A stretch of DNA of 64,000 nucleotides from positions 620,001-684,000 of the forward strand of contig CAWEIU010000012.1 of NCBI GenBank assembly GCA_963809245.1. The letters run 5' to 3'. The position numbers and the translations under genes are program-made. This DNA is from Roseiarcus sp963809245. Its GTDB lineage: Bacteria > Pseudomonadota > Alphaproteobacteria > Rhizobiales > Beijerinckiaceae. The notes under the pieces are model-generated. The model worked only from the letters and a program-made list of their open reading frames with translations, was not told where the DNA came from and searched no databases. Shown piece by piece: positions 23,885-32,879 of this stretch (position 1 is the stretch's first letter; every line of letters begins with the position of its first letter).

Positions 23885-26731
23885 ATGGCGCTGTTGCAGG
23901 AATTCGATTCGGGGACGCCGATCCGCGCAGGCGAAGCGACGGCGACGCTCACGATCGACGGGCGCCAGGTCAGCGTGCCGCCCGGCACGTCCGTCATGGC
24001 CGCCGCCGCGCTGGTCGGCGCCGAGATCCCGCGCCTCTGCGCGACCGACAGTCTCGAGCCTTTCGGCTCGTGCCGGCTTTGTCTCGTCGAGATCGAGGGG
24101 CGCAAGGGAACGCCCGCCTCCTGCGCGACGCCCGCCGAAGAGGGCATGGTGGTGCGCACCCAAACGCCGCGGCTCGCCAAGCTCAGGCGCGGCGTGATGG
24201 AGCTCTACATCTCGGATCATCCGCTCGATTGCCTGACCTGCAGCGCCAACGGCGATTGCGAATTGCAGACGCAGGCTGGCGTGGTGGGCCTCCGGGACGT
24301 TCGCTACGGCTATGCGGGCGCGAACCATCTCGACGCGCCGACCGACGCTTCGAACCCCTACTTCACCTTCGAATCTTCGAAATGCATCGTCTGCTCGCGT
24401 TGCGTGCGCGCCTGCGAGGAAGTGCAGGGCACCTTCGCGCTGACGATTCTTGGCCGCGGCTTCGCTTCCAAGGTGTCGCCCGGCGGCGGCGATTTCTTCG
24501 GCTCGGAATGCGTCTCCTGCGGCGCCTGCGTGCAGGCCTGTCCGACGGCGACGCTCAATGAAAATAGCGTCATCGCGCTCGGCGCGCCCGAGCGCTCGGT
24601 CGTCACCACCTGCGCTTACTGTGGCGTCGGCTGCGCCTTCAAGGCGGAGATGAGAGGCGAGGAAGTGGTGCGCATGGTCCCCTACAAGGCCGGCAAGGCC
24701 AATGAGGGCCATTCCTGCGTCAAGGGCCGCTTCGCCTACGGGTACGCGACGCATAAGGACCGCGTCCTCAAGCCGATGATCCGCGCTTCGATCAAGGATC
24801 CCTGGCGTGAGGCGACATGGGACGAAGCGGTGGGCTACGCCGCGGGCGCGTTCAAGCGCATCCAGGCGAAGTACGGGCGCGATTCGGTCGGCGCCATCAC
24901 CTCCTCGCGCTGCACCAATGAGGAAGTGTTTCTCATTCAGAAGCTCGTGCGGGCCGGCTTCGGCAACAACAACGTCGACACCTGCGCGCGCGTCTGCCAT
25001 TCGCCGACCGGCTACGGCCTCTCCAAGACCTTCGGCACGTCGGCCGGCACGCAGGACTTCAAGTCGGTGGAGCAGGCCGACGTCATTCTCGTCATCGGCG
25101 CCAACCCGACCGACGCGCATCCGGTCTTCGCCTCGCGTATGAAGAAGCGCCTGCGCGCCGGCGCCAAGCTGATCGTCGTCGATCCCCGGCGGATCGATCT
25201 CGTCCGCACGCCGCATGTCCGGGCGACGCATCATCTCGCGCTGCGGCCCGGCGCGAACGTCGCCGTCGTCAACGCTTTCGCTCACGTCGTGGTCACCGAG
25301 GGCCTGGTCGCCGAGGCCTTCGTCAAGGAGCGCTGCGACCCCGCCAATTTCGAATCCTGGGCGCGCTTCATCGCCGAGGACCGCCATTCCCCGGAGGCTA
25401 CGGAAGCCGTGACCGGCGTTCGCGCCGAGGAGCTGCGCGCGGCCGCGCGCCTCTACGCGACGGCCGGCAATGCCGCGATCTACTACGGTCTCGGCGTCAC
25501 CGAGCATTCGCAGGGCTCGACGACCGTGATGGCGATGGCCAATCTGGCGATGGCGACCGGCAACATCGGCCGCGACGGCGTCGGCGTGAACCCGCTGCGC
25601 GGCCAGAACAACGTGCAGGGCTCATGCGACATGGGCTCCTTCCCGCACGAATACTCCGGCTACCGCCATGTCTCGGACGACGCGACGCGCGAAGTGTTCG
25701 AGCGCCTGTGGGGCGTCGCGCTGCCGAAAGAGCCGGGCTTGCGCATCCCCAACATGATGGACGAGGCAGTCGAGGGCGCGTTCAAGGGCCTCTACATCCA
25801 GGGCGAGGACATCGCACAGTCCGATCCCGACACGAAACACATCGTCGCCGGCTTGGAGGCGATGGAATGCGTGATCGTGCAGGATCTCTTCCTCAACGAG
25901 ACGGCGCGCTACGCGCATGTGTTCTTCCCCGGCTCTTCCTTCCTGGAGAAGGACGGCACCTTCACCAATGCGGAGCGGCGAATCAGCCGCGTGCGCAAGG
26001 CGGTGGAGCCGCTCGCCGGCAAGGCCGACTGGGAGACGACGATCGCCTTCGCCGAGGCGCTGGGCGTGCGCATGCCTTACCGGCACCCGAGCGAGATCAT
26101 GGACGAGATCGCGCTCACCACGCCGACGTTCAAGGGAGTCTCCTACGCGCGTCTCGACGAACTCGGCTCGATCCAGTGGCCCTGCAACGAGGCCGCGCCG
26201 ACGGGAACGCCGATCATGCACGTCGATCGCTTCGTGCGCGGCAAGGGCCAGTTCATGCTGACCGAATATGTCGCGACGGACGAGCGCGCCGGCCCGTTGT
26301 TCCCGCTTCTGTTGACGACCGGCCGTATCCTCTCGCAATACAATGTCGGCGCGCAGACGCGTCGCACCGCCAACAGCATGTGGCATGACGAGGACGTGCT
26401 CGAGATTCATCCCTTCGACGCGGAAAGCCGCGGGGTGCGCGATGGCGACCTCGTCTCGCTGCAGAGCCGGGTCGGCGAGGTTGCGCTGCATGCGAAAATC
26501 TCCGAGCGCATGCCGCCCGGCGTCGTCTACACGACCTTCCATCACCCCGGCAGCGGAGCCAATGTGGTGACGACGGATAACTCCGACTGGGCGACCAATT
26601 GCCCGGAATACAAGGTCACCGCGGTCCAGGTACGGCGAACCAATGCGTATTCGGATTGGCAGGAGCGCGATCGCGAAGAGGGCGTCCTGCAGCGCCGCAT
26701 CGCCGGAGGTGAAGTGAATGCCGCCGAGTGA
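23885..26731 (+). CDS. fdsA: NAD-dependent formate dehydrogenase, alpha (molybdenum) subunit
   Basis: A 948-residue catalytic subunit that oxidises formate to CO2 at a bis-MGD molybdenum centre. In order: [2Fe-2S] ligands C52, C63, C66, C80; the His-Cys3 cluster H112, C116, C119, C125; two ferredoxin-type clusters (C167/170/173/177 and C209/212/215/219); the [4Fe-4S] cluster beginning C243-x2-C246-x3-C250; and the molybdopterin domains. The metal ligand is Cys (C371 in ARVCHSPTGYG), not selenocysteine. A C-terminal molydopterin-dinucleotide binding domain (about 835-940) completes it. AGGAG precedes its ATG. Length is normal. Confidence 0.96.
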   Translation: MALLQEFDSGTPIRAGEATATLTIDGRQVSVPPGTSVMAAAALVGAEIPRLCATDSLEPFGSCRLCLVEIEGRKGTPASCATPAEEGMVVRTQTPRLAKLRRGVMELYISDHPLDCLTCSANGDCELQTQAGVVGLRDVRYGYAGANHLDAPTDASNPYFTFESSKCIVCSRCVRACEEVQGTFALTILGRGFASKVSPGGGDFFGSECVSCGACVQACPTATLNENSVIALGAPERSVVTTCAYCGVGCAFKAEMRGEEVVRMVPYKAGKANEGHSCVKGRFAYGYATHKDRVLKPMIRASIKDPWREATWDEAVGYAAGAFKRIQAKYGRDSVGAITSSRCTNEEVFLIQKLVRAGFGNNNVDTCARVCHSPTGYGLSKTFGTSAGTQDFKSVEQADVILVIGANPTDAHPVFASRMKKRLRAGAKLIVVDPRRIDLVRTPHVRATHHLALRPGANVAVVNAFAHVVVTEGLVAEAFVKERCDPANFESWARFIAEDRHSPEATEAVTGVRAEELRAAARLYATAGNAAIYYGLGVTEHSQGSTTVMAMANLAMATGNIGRDGVGVNPLRGQNNVQGSCDMGSFPHEYSGYRHVSDDATREVFERLWGVALPKEPGLRIPNMMDEAVEGAFKGLYIQGEDIAQSDPDTKHIVAGLEAMECVIVQDLFLNETARYAHVFFPGSSFLEKDGTFTNAERRISRVRKAVEPLAGKADWETTIAFAEALGVRMPYRHPSEIMDEIALTTPTFKGVSYARLDELGSIQWPCNEAAPTGTPIMHVDRFVRGKGQFMLTEYVATDERAGPLFPLLLTTGRILSQYNVGAQTRRTANSMWHDEDVLEIHPFDAESRGVRDGDLVSLQSRVGEVALHAKISERMPPGVVYTTFHHPGSGANVVTTDNSDWATNCPEYKVTAVQVRRTNAYSDWQERDREEGVLQRRIAGGEVNAAE

Positions 26732-27548
26732 GCGCCCTATCTCGCTCAAGGAGCCGACGCGGACTTTTGACTACGAGGACGGCGCCTCAGGTCCCGTGGG
26801 CGAACGCGCGATCGCGGTCGAGGCGCCGATCGAGATCGCCTTCGGCGGCGCGGCTTATGCGGTGATGATGGCGACGCCGGACGATCTCGAGGATTTCGTC
26901 GTCGGCTTTGCGCTCACCGAGGGGGTCATCGATCGCATCGAAGACATTCGCGCGGTGGAGACGAAATCCGCGGGCGGCGGCGTCAGGGTCGACGTCGCGC
27001 TCACCGGCGAACGCCTGTCGCAGCATTTCGCTCGCTCGCGCGCGATGGCGGGCCGTACCGGATGCGGCCTCTGCGGCATCGAGGATCTCGCCCATCTGCC
27101 GAAGCCGCGCGGCCTCGTGCCGGCGAGCGCGCCGATCGCGCCGCCTGCGATTCGCGCCGCTCTCCAAGGACTGGAACGCGCGCAGCCGCTCAACGCCGAG
27201 ACGCGCGCTGTGCACGGCGCCGCCTGGAGCGACCGGGACGGCGTGGTTCTCTTTGCGCGCGAGGACGTGGGACGCCACAACGCGCTCGACAAGCTGATCG
27301 GCGCGCTCGCGCGGAGCGGCGTCGATCCGGCGAGCGGCTTCATCGTCCTCACCAGCCGGTGCTCGTTCGAGATGGTGGCGAAAGCCGCGGCTTTCGGCGC
27401 CGCGACCCTCGTTTCCGTGTCCGCGCCCACTTCGCTCGCGCTCGAACGCGCGCGCGAGGCCGGCCTCACGATCATCGCCATCGCGCGCGCCGACCGGGCG
27501 ACCATCTTCGGCGACGCGGCGGCGAAGACCAGCGGAGGGGCGGCGTGA
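26718..27548 (+). CDS. fdhD: Formate dehydrogenase accessory sulfurtransferase FdhD
   Basis: A 276-residue FdhD that transfers sulfur to the molybdenum cofactor before it enters FdsA. The essential Cys loop is TGCGLCG with C116 and C119. Other marks are LEDFVVGFALTEGVI (about 57-71), AREDVGRHNALDKLIG (about 175-190) and LTSRCSFEMV (about 207-216). It overlaps the fdsA end by 14 bases and the fdsD start by 4 bases. Confidence 0.96.
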   Translation: MPPSERPISLKEPTRTFDYEDGASGPVGERAIAVEAPIEIAFGGAAYAVMMATPDDLEDFVVGFALTEGVIDRIEDIRAVETKSAGGGVRVDVALTGERLSQHFARSRAMAGRTGCGLCGIEDLAHLPKPRGLVPASAPIAPPAIRAALQGLERAQPLNAETRAVHGAAWSDRDGVVLFAREDVGRHNALDKLIGALARSGVDPASGFIVLTSRCSFEMVAKAAAFGAATLVSVSAPTSLALERAREAGLTIIAIARADRATIFGDAAAKTSGGAA

Positions 27549-27775
27549 GCACCGGCAAGACCGACAAGCTCGTGCGCATGGCCAACCAGATTGGCGTCGC
27601 CTTCGGCGCGCTGCCGGAGCGGGAGGCCGCCGCGAACGCAGCGCGGCATCTCCAGCTTTATTGGACGCCGAAGATGATCAGTGAAATCATCGCTTTCGCC
27701 GAATCGGGCAATACCGGGCTCAGTCCGGTCGCGGCCGGAGCGGTGAAGGCGTTGAAAAACGAAGGCGCTGCCTAA
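27545..27775 (+). CDS. fdsD: NAD-dependent formate dehydrogenase, delta subunit
   Basis: A 76-residue FdsD: DKLVRMANQIGVAFGALPERE (about 6-26), then ANAARHLQLYWTPKMISEIIAF (about 29-50) with the conserved H-L-x-x-Y-W-x-P-x-M-x-x-x-I. The GTG start overlaps the fdhD stop. The small subunit is needed for assembly or stability of the Fds complex. Last gene of the fds operon. Confidence 0.93.
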   Translation: MSTGKTDKLVRMANQIGVAFGALPEREAAANAARHLQLYWTPKMISEIIAFAESGNTGLSPVAAGAVKALKNEGAA

Positions 27776-27833
27776 ACCAGCGTCTCGCAGGTGGGCCGGC
27801 CGCGTTGCGCGCCGAGCCAATAGGGAGGGGACT

Positions 27834-27953
27834 ATGCCGAGGTGTGGAATCGCCGCGTCGCGCTCGTACGCGCGCCGACGGCCCCTAGCGGATTGGCGTA
27901 TCGGCGCTTCAGGCGCCCGCTCGCGCAACCTGCGGTTGGAGGCGTCGCTATGA
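27834..27953 (+). CDS. Possible 39-residue leader peptide ahead of the OFA carrier
   Basis: An ATG at 27834 follows an exceptionally good ribosome site (AGGGAGGGG, 5 bases away) and opens 39 codons (MPRCGIAASRSYARRR...) ending in a TGA that overlaps the ATG of the carrier gene. The peptide is Arg-rich and has no known family. The arrangement fits a translationally coupled leader, but the composition is also that of any GC-rich non-coding frame. Confidence 0.35.
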   Translation: MPRCGIAASRSYARRRPLADWRIGASGARSRNLRLEASL

Positions 27954-29521
27954 CCAGCGCGACCGCCGCACCAAACCAACGCAGATTCCTCGACTTCCTC
28001 GACCGGGCCAACACGGTCGCTGAGCCGGGCTTCAATCGGTGGATGGTTCCCCCCGCCGCGCTCTGCATCCATTTGTGCATCGGGCAGGCCTATGCGTTCA
28101 GCGTGTTCAACTTGCCGATGAGCAAGCTGATCGGCATCGACCATGCGGCGCCGAGCGATTGGAAGCTGACCGATCTCGGCTGGATCTTCTCGATTGCAAT
28201 CTTCTTCCTCGGCGTCTCGGCCGCGGTGTTCGGGCGATGGGTCGAAGAGGGCGGTCCACGGCGCGCGATGTTCGTCTCCGGCCTCTGCTGGGCCGGCGGC
28301 TTCCTCGTTTCGGCGGTGGGCGTCTATCTGCACGCGCTGTGGATCGTCTATCTCGGCTACGGCGTCCTCGGCGGCGTCGGCCTTGGGCTCGGCTACATCT
28401 CGCCGGTCTCGACGCTGATCAAATGGTTTCCTGATCGTCCGGGCATGGCGACCGGAATGGCGATCATGGGCTTCGGCGGTGGCGCGTTCATCGCCTCGCC
28501 GCTTTCGGTCTGGCTCATGCAGCGGTTTTCGACGCCGACGCACATCGGGGTCGCGGAAACCTTCCTCTGCCTCGGCGTCATCTATCTCGCCTTCATGTGG
28601 GTCGGCGCCGCGATCGTGCGCGTGCCGCCGCCAGACTGGAAGCCGGAGGGCTACACGCCGCCTCAGGTCTCCCGCAAGCTCGTCACCAAGAACGACGTCT
28701 ATGTCTACGACGCGGTGAAGACGCCGCAGTTCTGGCTGATCTGGGCGGTGCTCTGTCTGAACGTCACCGCCGGCATCGGCGTGCTCGGGCAGGCCTCGGC
28801 GATGAGCCAGGAAATATTCCCTGGCCGAGTGACGCCGGTCGCCGCCGCGGGCTTCGTCGGGCTCTTGAGCCTGTTCAACATGGCCGGACGCTTCTTCTGG
28901 GCCTCCATCTCCGACACCATCGGGCGCAAGAACACCTATTTCTGCTTCTTCGTCCTGGGGACGGCGCTCTACGCCCTCGTGCCCTGGACCGGATCGGCGG
29001 GCAGCGTGACGTTGTTCGTCCTCTGCTTCCTGGTGATCCTCTCGATGTACGGCGGCGGCTTCGCGACCGTTCCGGCCTATCTCAAGGACATGTTCGGCAC
29101 GCGCTACGTCGGCGCAATCCACGGCATGCTGATCACGGCGTGGTCGGTGGCGGGCGTGTTCGGGCCGGTGCTGGTGAACTACATCAGGCAATACCAGATC
29201 GAAAACGGCGTGCCGAAGGCGCAGGCCTACAACACGACGATGGACATCATGGCGGGGCTGCTGGTGGTCGGCTTCTTCTGCAATCTCGCGGTCACGGCAG
29301 TGAAACCGCGCTTTCACATGCGGCCAGAAGGCGACGCCGAAGATGCGCAAACGGCCGTCGCCGTCGCACCGCGGAAAGCCGGAAGAGCGGCGATCATCAC
29401 CGAAACGGACCGGTCAGCTCAGACGACGCTGAAACTGGCGCTCGCCTGGGGCTTCATCGGCGTTCCCCTCGCCTGGGGCGTGCTGACGACAATCGCCAAC
29501 GCGATGACTTTGTTTAAGTAG
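27950..29521 (+). CDS. OFA-family MFS carrier (oxalate/formate antiporter type)
   Basis: A 523-residue major facilitator protein with twelve membrane segments. N-terminal PPAALCIHLCIGQAYAFSVFNLPMSKL (about 33-59), the GRWVEEGGPRRAM loop between helices 2 and 3, and GGVGLGLGYISPVSTLIKWFPDRPGMATGMAIMGFGGGAF (about 141-180) are OFA signatures. The C-terminal extension after helix 12 includes another hydrophobic segment (about 495-520). OFA members exchange oxalate and formate or transport related acids; beside fds genes, formate or oxalate uptake is likely (inference). The ATG at 27950 follows GGAGG. Confidence 0.88.
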   Translation: MTSATAAPNQRRFLDFLDRANTVAEPGFNRWMVPPAALCIHLCIGQAYAFSVFNLPMSKLIGIDHAAPSDWKLTDLGWIFSIAIFFLGVSAAVFGRWVEEGGPRRAMFVSGLCWAGGFLVSAVGVYLHALWIVYLGYGVLGGVGLGLGYISPVSTLIKWFPDRPGMATGMAIMGFGGGAFIASPLSVWLMQRFSTPTHIGVAETFLCLGVIYLAFMWVGAAIVRVPPPDWKPEGYTPPQVSRKLVTKNDVYVYDAVKTPQFWLIWAVLCLNVTAGIGVLGQASAMSQEIFPGRVTPVAAAGFVGLLSLFNMAGRFFWASISDTIGRKNTYFCFFVLGTALYALVPWTGSAGSVTLFVLCFLVILSMYGGGFATVPAYLKDMFGTRYVGAIHGMLITAWSVAGVFGPVLVNYIRQYQIENGVPKAQAYNTTMDIMAGLLVVGFFCNLAVTAVKPRFHMRPEGDAEDAQTAVAVAPRKAGRAAIITETDRSAQTTLKLALAWGFIGVPLAWGVLTTIANAMTLFK

Positions 29522-29528
29522 CAAGGCG

Positions 29529-30080
29529 TCAGTAGGAAGCGCGCGAGCTGCGCGTCGCGCTCGCGCGGGCGCGCGGCTTGGTCTGCGACGGAGATTTGGA
29601 CGGCGGTCGGCCGGCGCGCTCGGCCTGGCCGCCGTCATGATAGGCGCGCACGAGGTCGCGCGTCGTGATCAGCAGATCCTCGAAGGTCGCGAGGCTCTCG
29701 GGCGCCAATTTGCCGAGCGTCGCGGCGATTAGCGCGTGCTGTACGGCGATCGCCTTCTCCGCGGAATCGCGCCCGCGCGCCGTCAGATAGATGGCGTATT
29801 GACGCCGGTCGGCCTCGATAGAGCGGCGTTCGACGAGGTCGGCGTTCTCCAGCCGGTCGAGCAGGCCGGAGATGTTGCCCTTCGTCACATAGAGACGCTT
29901 GGCGAGATCCTGCTGGCTGATCCCTTCCGCTTCGGTCAACGTCGTCAGCACGTCGCACTGCGGCACCGACAGCCCGATTTCGCGCAACCGCTCCGAGACG
30001 GCGATTTGAAGCCGGCTCTCCAGGCGCAGGAAGCGGAACCAGACGCGGACGGCGAGATCGTGAGTTTCCGGCTTTTGCAT
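29529..30080 (-). CDS. MarR-family regulator
   Basis: A 183-residue winged-helix repressor: LSVPQCDVLTTLTEAEGISQQDLAKRLYVTKGNISGLLDRLENADLVERR (about 38-87) and the wing DRRQYAIYLTARG (about 92-104). A basic C-terminal tail rich in Ser, Arg and Lys (about 155-183) is unusual. It is convergent with the OFA gene and divergent from the acyl-CoA synthetase, which is the most likely target. ATG 30080 gives the natural start; an upstream in-frame start would add an Arg/Gly-rich piece. Confidence 0.9.
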   Translation of the reverse strand: MQKPETHDLAVRVWFRFLRLESRLQIAVSERLREIGLSVPQCDVLTTLTEAEGISQQDLAKRLYVTKGNISGLLDRLENADLVERRSIEADRRQYAIYLTARGRDSAEKAIAVQHALIAATLGKLAPESLATFEDLLITTRDLVRAYHDGGQAERAGRPPSKSPSQTKPRARASATRSSRASY

Positions 30081-30262
30081 CGATCCTCGTCCCCCGCGTC
30101 CGCGCGCGCCGATAACCCTACAGACCCGCGAGAGCGCCGGCAATTTGGGCGGCGGCGAGCGGCGCGCCTAGCGCGGCTCCGGGGGCCGTGATACTACCTT
30201 CACAAAATAGCAAAAGTCGCGACTGGAGACCGTCAGGCGCGAAGAATATGCGGAGGTACGCC

Positions 30263-31891
30263 ATGCTGGGGCATATGCAGGAATGGCCTTTGCTGATCCA
30301 CAAGGTCATCGACTTCGCCGCGACCCAATTCCCCAATCAGGAAGTCGTCTCCCGCACCATCGAAGGTCCGATGCATCGCGAGACGTACCGCGACGTGCGG
30401 CGGCGCGCGCTCAAAGTCGCCCAGCGCCTCGCGCGCGACGGGGTCAAGCCGGGCGACCGCGTCGCGACGCTCGCCTGGAACGGCTACCGTCATCTCGAGA
30501 GCTGGTACGGCATTACCGGCGTCGGCGCCGTCTACCACACCGTCAATCCGCGGCTCTATCCCGAGCAGATCGCCTGGATCATGAACGACGCGGAGGACCG
30601 CGTGGCGCTGATCGACTTGACCTTCGTGCCGCTGCTCGAAGCGCTCGCCGACAAGCTGCCGACCGTCGAGCGCTACGTCGTGCTGACCGACGCCGCCCAT
30701 ATGCCCGCCACCAAGCTGAAAGGCGCGGTTTGCTATGAGGACTGGATCGGCGAAGCGGACGGCGACTTCCACTGGTCGGATTTCGACGAGCGCACGGCGG
30801 CCGGACTCTGCTACACGTCGGGCACGACGGGCAATCCCAAGGGCGTTCTCTACTCCCACCGCTCCAACTTGCTGCATTCGCTCGCCAGCACTGGGGCCGA
30901 TTGCATCCCGCTCAAGCCCGCCGACACGGTGCTGCCGATCGTGCCGATGTTCCATGCCAATTCCTGGTCGCTCGCCTTCTCCGGTCCGATGCGCGGCGTC
31001 AAGATCATCATGCCGGGCGCGCGGCTCGACGGCGCTTCGGTCTACGAGCTGCTCGAAACGGAGAAGGTGACGATCACCGCCGCCGTGCCGACGGTCTGGC
31101 TGACGCTGCTCGCTCACATGCAAAAAGAAGGCAAGCGGCTGAGCACTTTGAAACAAGTCTTGATCGGCGGCTCGGCCTGCCCGCCGGCGATGATCAAGAC
31201 GTTCGAGGACGACTACGGCGTCGACGTCCGGCATGCCTGGGGCATGACGGAGATGAGCCCGATCGGCTCCACTGGCTCGATCAAGCCGCAATGCGCCAGC
31301 CTGCCGCGCGACGAGATCCTGGCGCTCAAGGCCAAGCAAGGCTGGGCGCCGTTCGGCGTCGAGATGAAGATCGTCGACGACGAGAATCGAGAGCTGCCGT
31401 GGGACGGCAAGCGCTTCGGCCGCCTGAAGGTCGCGGGCTTCGCGGTGGCGCAATCCTACTTCAAGGGCGCCGGCGGCGAGATCCTCGACGAGAACGGCTT
31501 CTTCGACACCGGCGACGTCGCGACGATCGATCCCAACGGCTATGTGCAGATCACCGATCGCTCCAAGGACGTCATCAAGTCCGGCGGCGAATGGATCTCC
31601 TCGATCGAGATCGAGAATCTGGCCGTCGGCCACCCCGACGTCGCCGAGGCGGCGGTGATTGGCATCCGCCATCCCAAATGGGACGAGCGTCCGCTGCTGG
31701 TCGTCGTGCCGAAGGAGGGCAGGACGCCCCAGCGGGAGGACGTGCTCGGCTTCCTCCAGGGGCGCATCGCCAAATGGTGGATGCCGGACGACATGCAGAC
31801 CGTGACGGAAATTCCGCACACCGCGACCGGCAAGATCAACAAGCTGAAGCTGCGCGAGGCTTTCAAAGACTACAAGTTGCCAACGGCGTGA
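30263..31891 (+). CDS. Medium/long-chain acyl-CoA synthetase
   Basis: A 542-residue AMP-forming ligase (ANL superfamily). The AMP-binding motif is CYTSGTTGNPKGV (about 187-199). Other core motifs are HAWGMTEMSP (about 328-337), GFFDTGDVATID (about 412-423), the hinge region ITDRSKDVIKSGGEWISS (about 429-446) and the catalytic Lys in TATGKINKLKLRE (about 517-529). It resembles AlkK/FadD-like fatty acid ligases; a role on another carboxylic acid cannot be excluded. GGAGG lies 7 bases before the ATG. It is divergent from the MarR gene, which probably regulates it. Confidence 0.9.
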   Translation: MLGHMQEWPLLIHKVIDFAATQFPNQEVVSRTIEGPMHRETYRDVRRRALKVAQRLARDGVKPGDRVATLAWNGYRHLESWYGITGVGAVYHTVNPRLYPEQIAWIMNDAEDRVALIDLTFVPLLEALADKLPTVERYVVLTDAAHMPATKLKGAVCYEDWIGEADGDFHWSDFDERTAAGLCYTSGTTGNPKGVLYSHRSNLLHSLASTGADCIPLKPADTVLPIVPMFHANSWSLAFSGPMRGVKIIMPGARLDGASVYELLETEKVTITAAVPTVWLTLLAHMQKEGKRLSTLKQVLIGGSACPPAMIKTFEDDYGVDVRHAWGMTEMSPIGSTGSIKPQCASLPRDEILALKAKQGWAPFGVEMKIVDDENRELPWDGKRFGRLKVAGFAVAQSYFKGAGGEILDENGFFDTGDVATIDPNGYVQITDRSKDVIKSGGEWISSIEIENLAVGHPDVAEAAVIGIRHPKWDERPLLVVVPKEGRTPQREDVLGFLQGRIAKWWMPDDMQTVTEIPHTATGKINKLKLREAFKDYKLPTA

Positions 31892-31971
31892 CGGCGCGGC
31901 TGTAAGCGCCCGCGGCGACCCGGAACCGTCCGCCATTGCCTGCAAGGCTGGCGGCCGGCTAATCTTACGGC

Positions 31972-32757
31972 ATGAAGCTTACCAGCCAAGAAATCGAGCG
32001 CTATGCGCGTCAGATCGTGCTCCGCGGCGTTGGCGGGCCGGGCCAGAACAAGCTGAAGGCGGCGCGCGTTTTGTCGATCGGCGCCGGCGGCCTCGGCGCC
32101 CCGGCGCTGCAATATCTCGCCGGCGCGGGGGTCGGCGTTCTCGGCGTCATCGACGATGACGAGGTCGCGCTGTCCAACCTGCACCGCCAGGTGCTGCACG
32201 CGACCGGCGACGTCGGGCGCCCCAAGGTCGACAGCGCGCGCGACGCGATCGCCCGCATCAACCCCCATGTGCGCGTGGAGACGATCGCGCGCCGGATCGA
32301 CGCCGACAACGCGCGCGCGATCGTCGCGGACTACGACATCGTGCTTGACGGCTCCGACAATTTCGACACGCGCTACACCGTGTCGGACGCTTGCTTCTTC
32401 GAGCGCAAGCCGCTGGTGACGTCGGCGCTCGGCGAATTCGACGGCACGCTGACCACCCTCAAGCCTTATGAGCGCAACGCTGAAGGCGCGCTCAATCCGA
32501 CCTATCGCTGCCTCTTTCCCGAGGCGCCGCCGCCCGGGACCATCCCGACCTGCGCCGAGGCCGGCGTGCTCGGCGCGCTCGCCGGCGTCATGGGCTCGAT
32601 GATGGCGCTGGAGGTCATACGCGAGATCGTCGGCGGCTTCAGCGACGGCGATCGCGGCCTCGTCGGCCGCCTCCTCATGATCGACGCTCGCGCCTTGCGC
32701 TTTGAGACGCTGACCTACGCCTGGGATTCTGCGAATCCGCTGAGCGGGGCGCGCTAA
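31972..32757 (+). CDS. MoeB/ThiF/HesA-type E1-like adenylyltransferase
   Basis: A 261-residue E1-like enzyme that adenylates the C-terminus of a ubiquitin-like sulfur carrier (MoaD or ThiS type). It starts EIERYARQIVLRGVGGPGQNKL. ATP fold: SIGAGGLGAPALQYLAGAGVGVLGVIDDDEVALSNLHRQVLH (about 37-78). Then DGSDNFDTRYTVSDAC (about 125-140) and YRCLFPEAPPPG--PTCAEAGVLG. No rhodanese domain is attached. Near the molybdenum enzyme FdsA, a MoeB role in cofactor synthesis is plausible but not proven. Confidence 0.9.
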   Translation: MKLTSQEIERYARQIVLRGVGGPGQNKLKAARVLSIGAGGLGAPALQYLAGAGVGVLGVIDDDEVALSNLHRQVLHATGDVGRPKVDSARDAIARINPHVRVETIARRIDADNARAIVADYDIVLDGSDNFDTRYTVSDACFFERKPLVTSALGEFDGTLTTLKPYERNAEGALNPTYRCLFPEAPPPGTIPTCAEAGVLGALAGVMGSMMALEVIREIVGGFSDGDRGLVGRLLMIDARALRFETLTYAWDSANPLSGAR

Positions 32758-32844
32758 GCGGGGCGTCCGCTTCCTTCCCCGGCGCCGCACAGACAGCCAC
32801 GGGCAAGTCCGGGCCCGTATCCCTCATCTGCGCAACCGTTCCGA

Positions 32845-32871
32845 GAGCCTGAGAAGTTCAGGCTCGCTTTT
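32845..32871 (+). terminator. Terminator-like hairpin just before the HAD gene
   Basis: GAGCCTGA (32845-32852), loop GAAGT, TCAGGCTC (32858-32865) is a perfect 8-bp stem followed by GCTTTTG. It lies about 90 bases after the MoeB/ThiF gene and only 8 to 20 bases before the candidate start codons of the next gene, so it is either the end of the upstream unit or a translational/attenuation hairpin of the HAD gene. Confidence 0.55.
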
Positions 32872-32879
32872 GCGAAACG

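Noticed and set aside
24980..25000. Possible selenocysteine in FdsA
   Set aside because: The metal-ligand position is an ordinary Cys codon and the frame is open throughout.
23810..25507. Minus-strand open frame of about 565 codons opposite fdsA
   Set aside because: Antisense reading of the strongly conserved fdsA gene with no recognisable domain.
26855..29350. Minus-strand open frame of about 830 codons opposite fdhD and the OFA carrier
   Set aside because: Three clear genes with family motifs occupy the plus strand; the frame has the Arg/His/Glu-rich look of an antisense reading.
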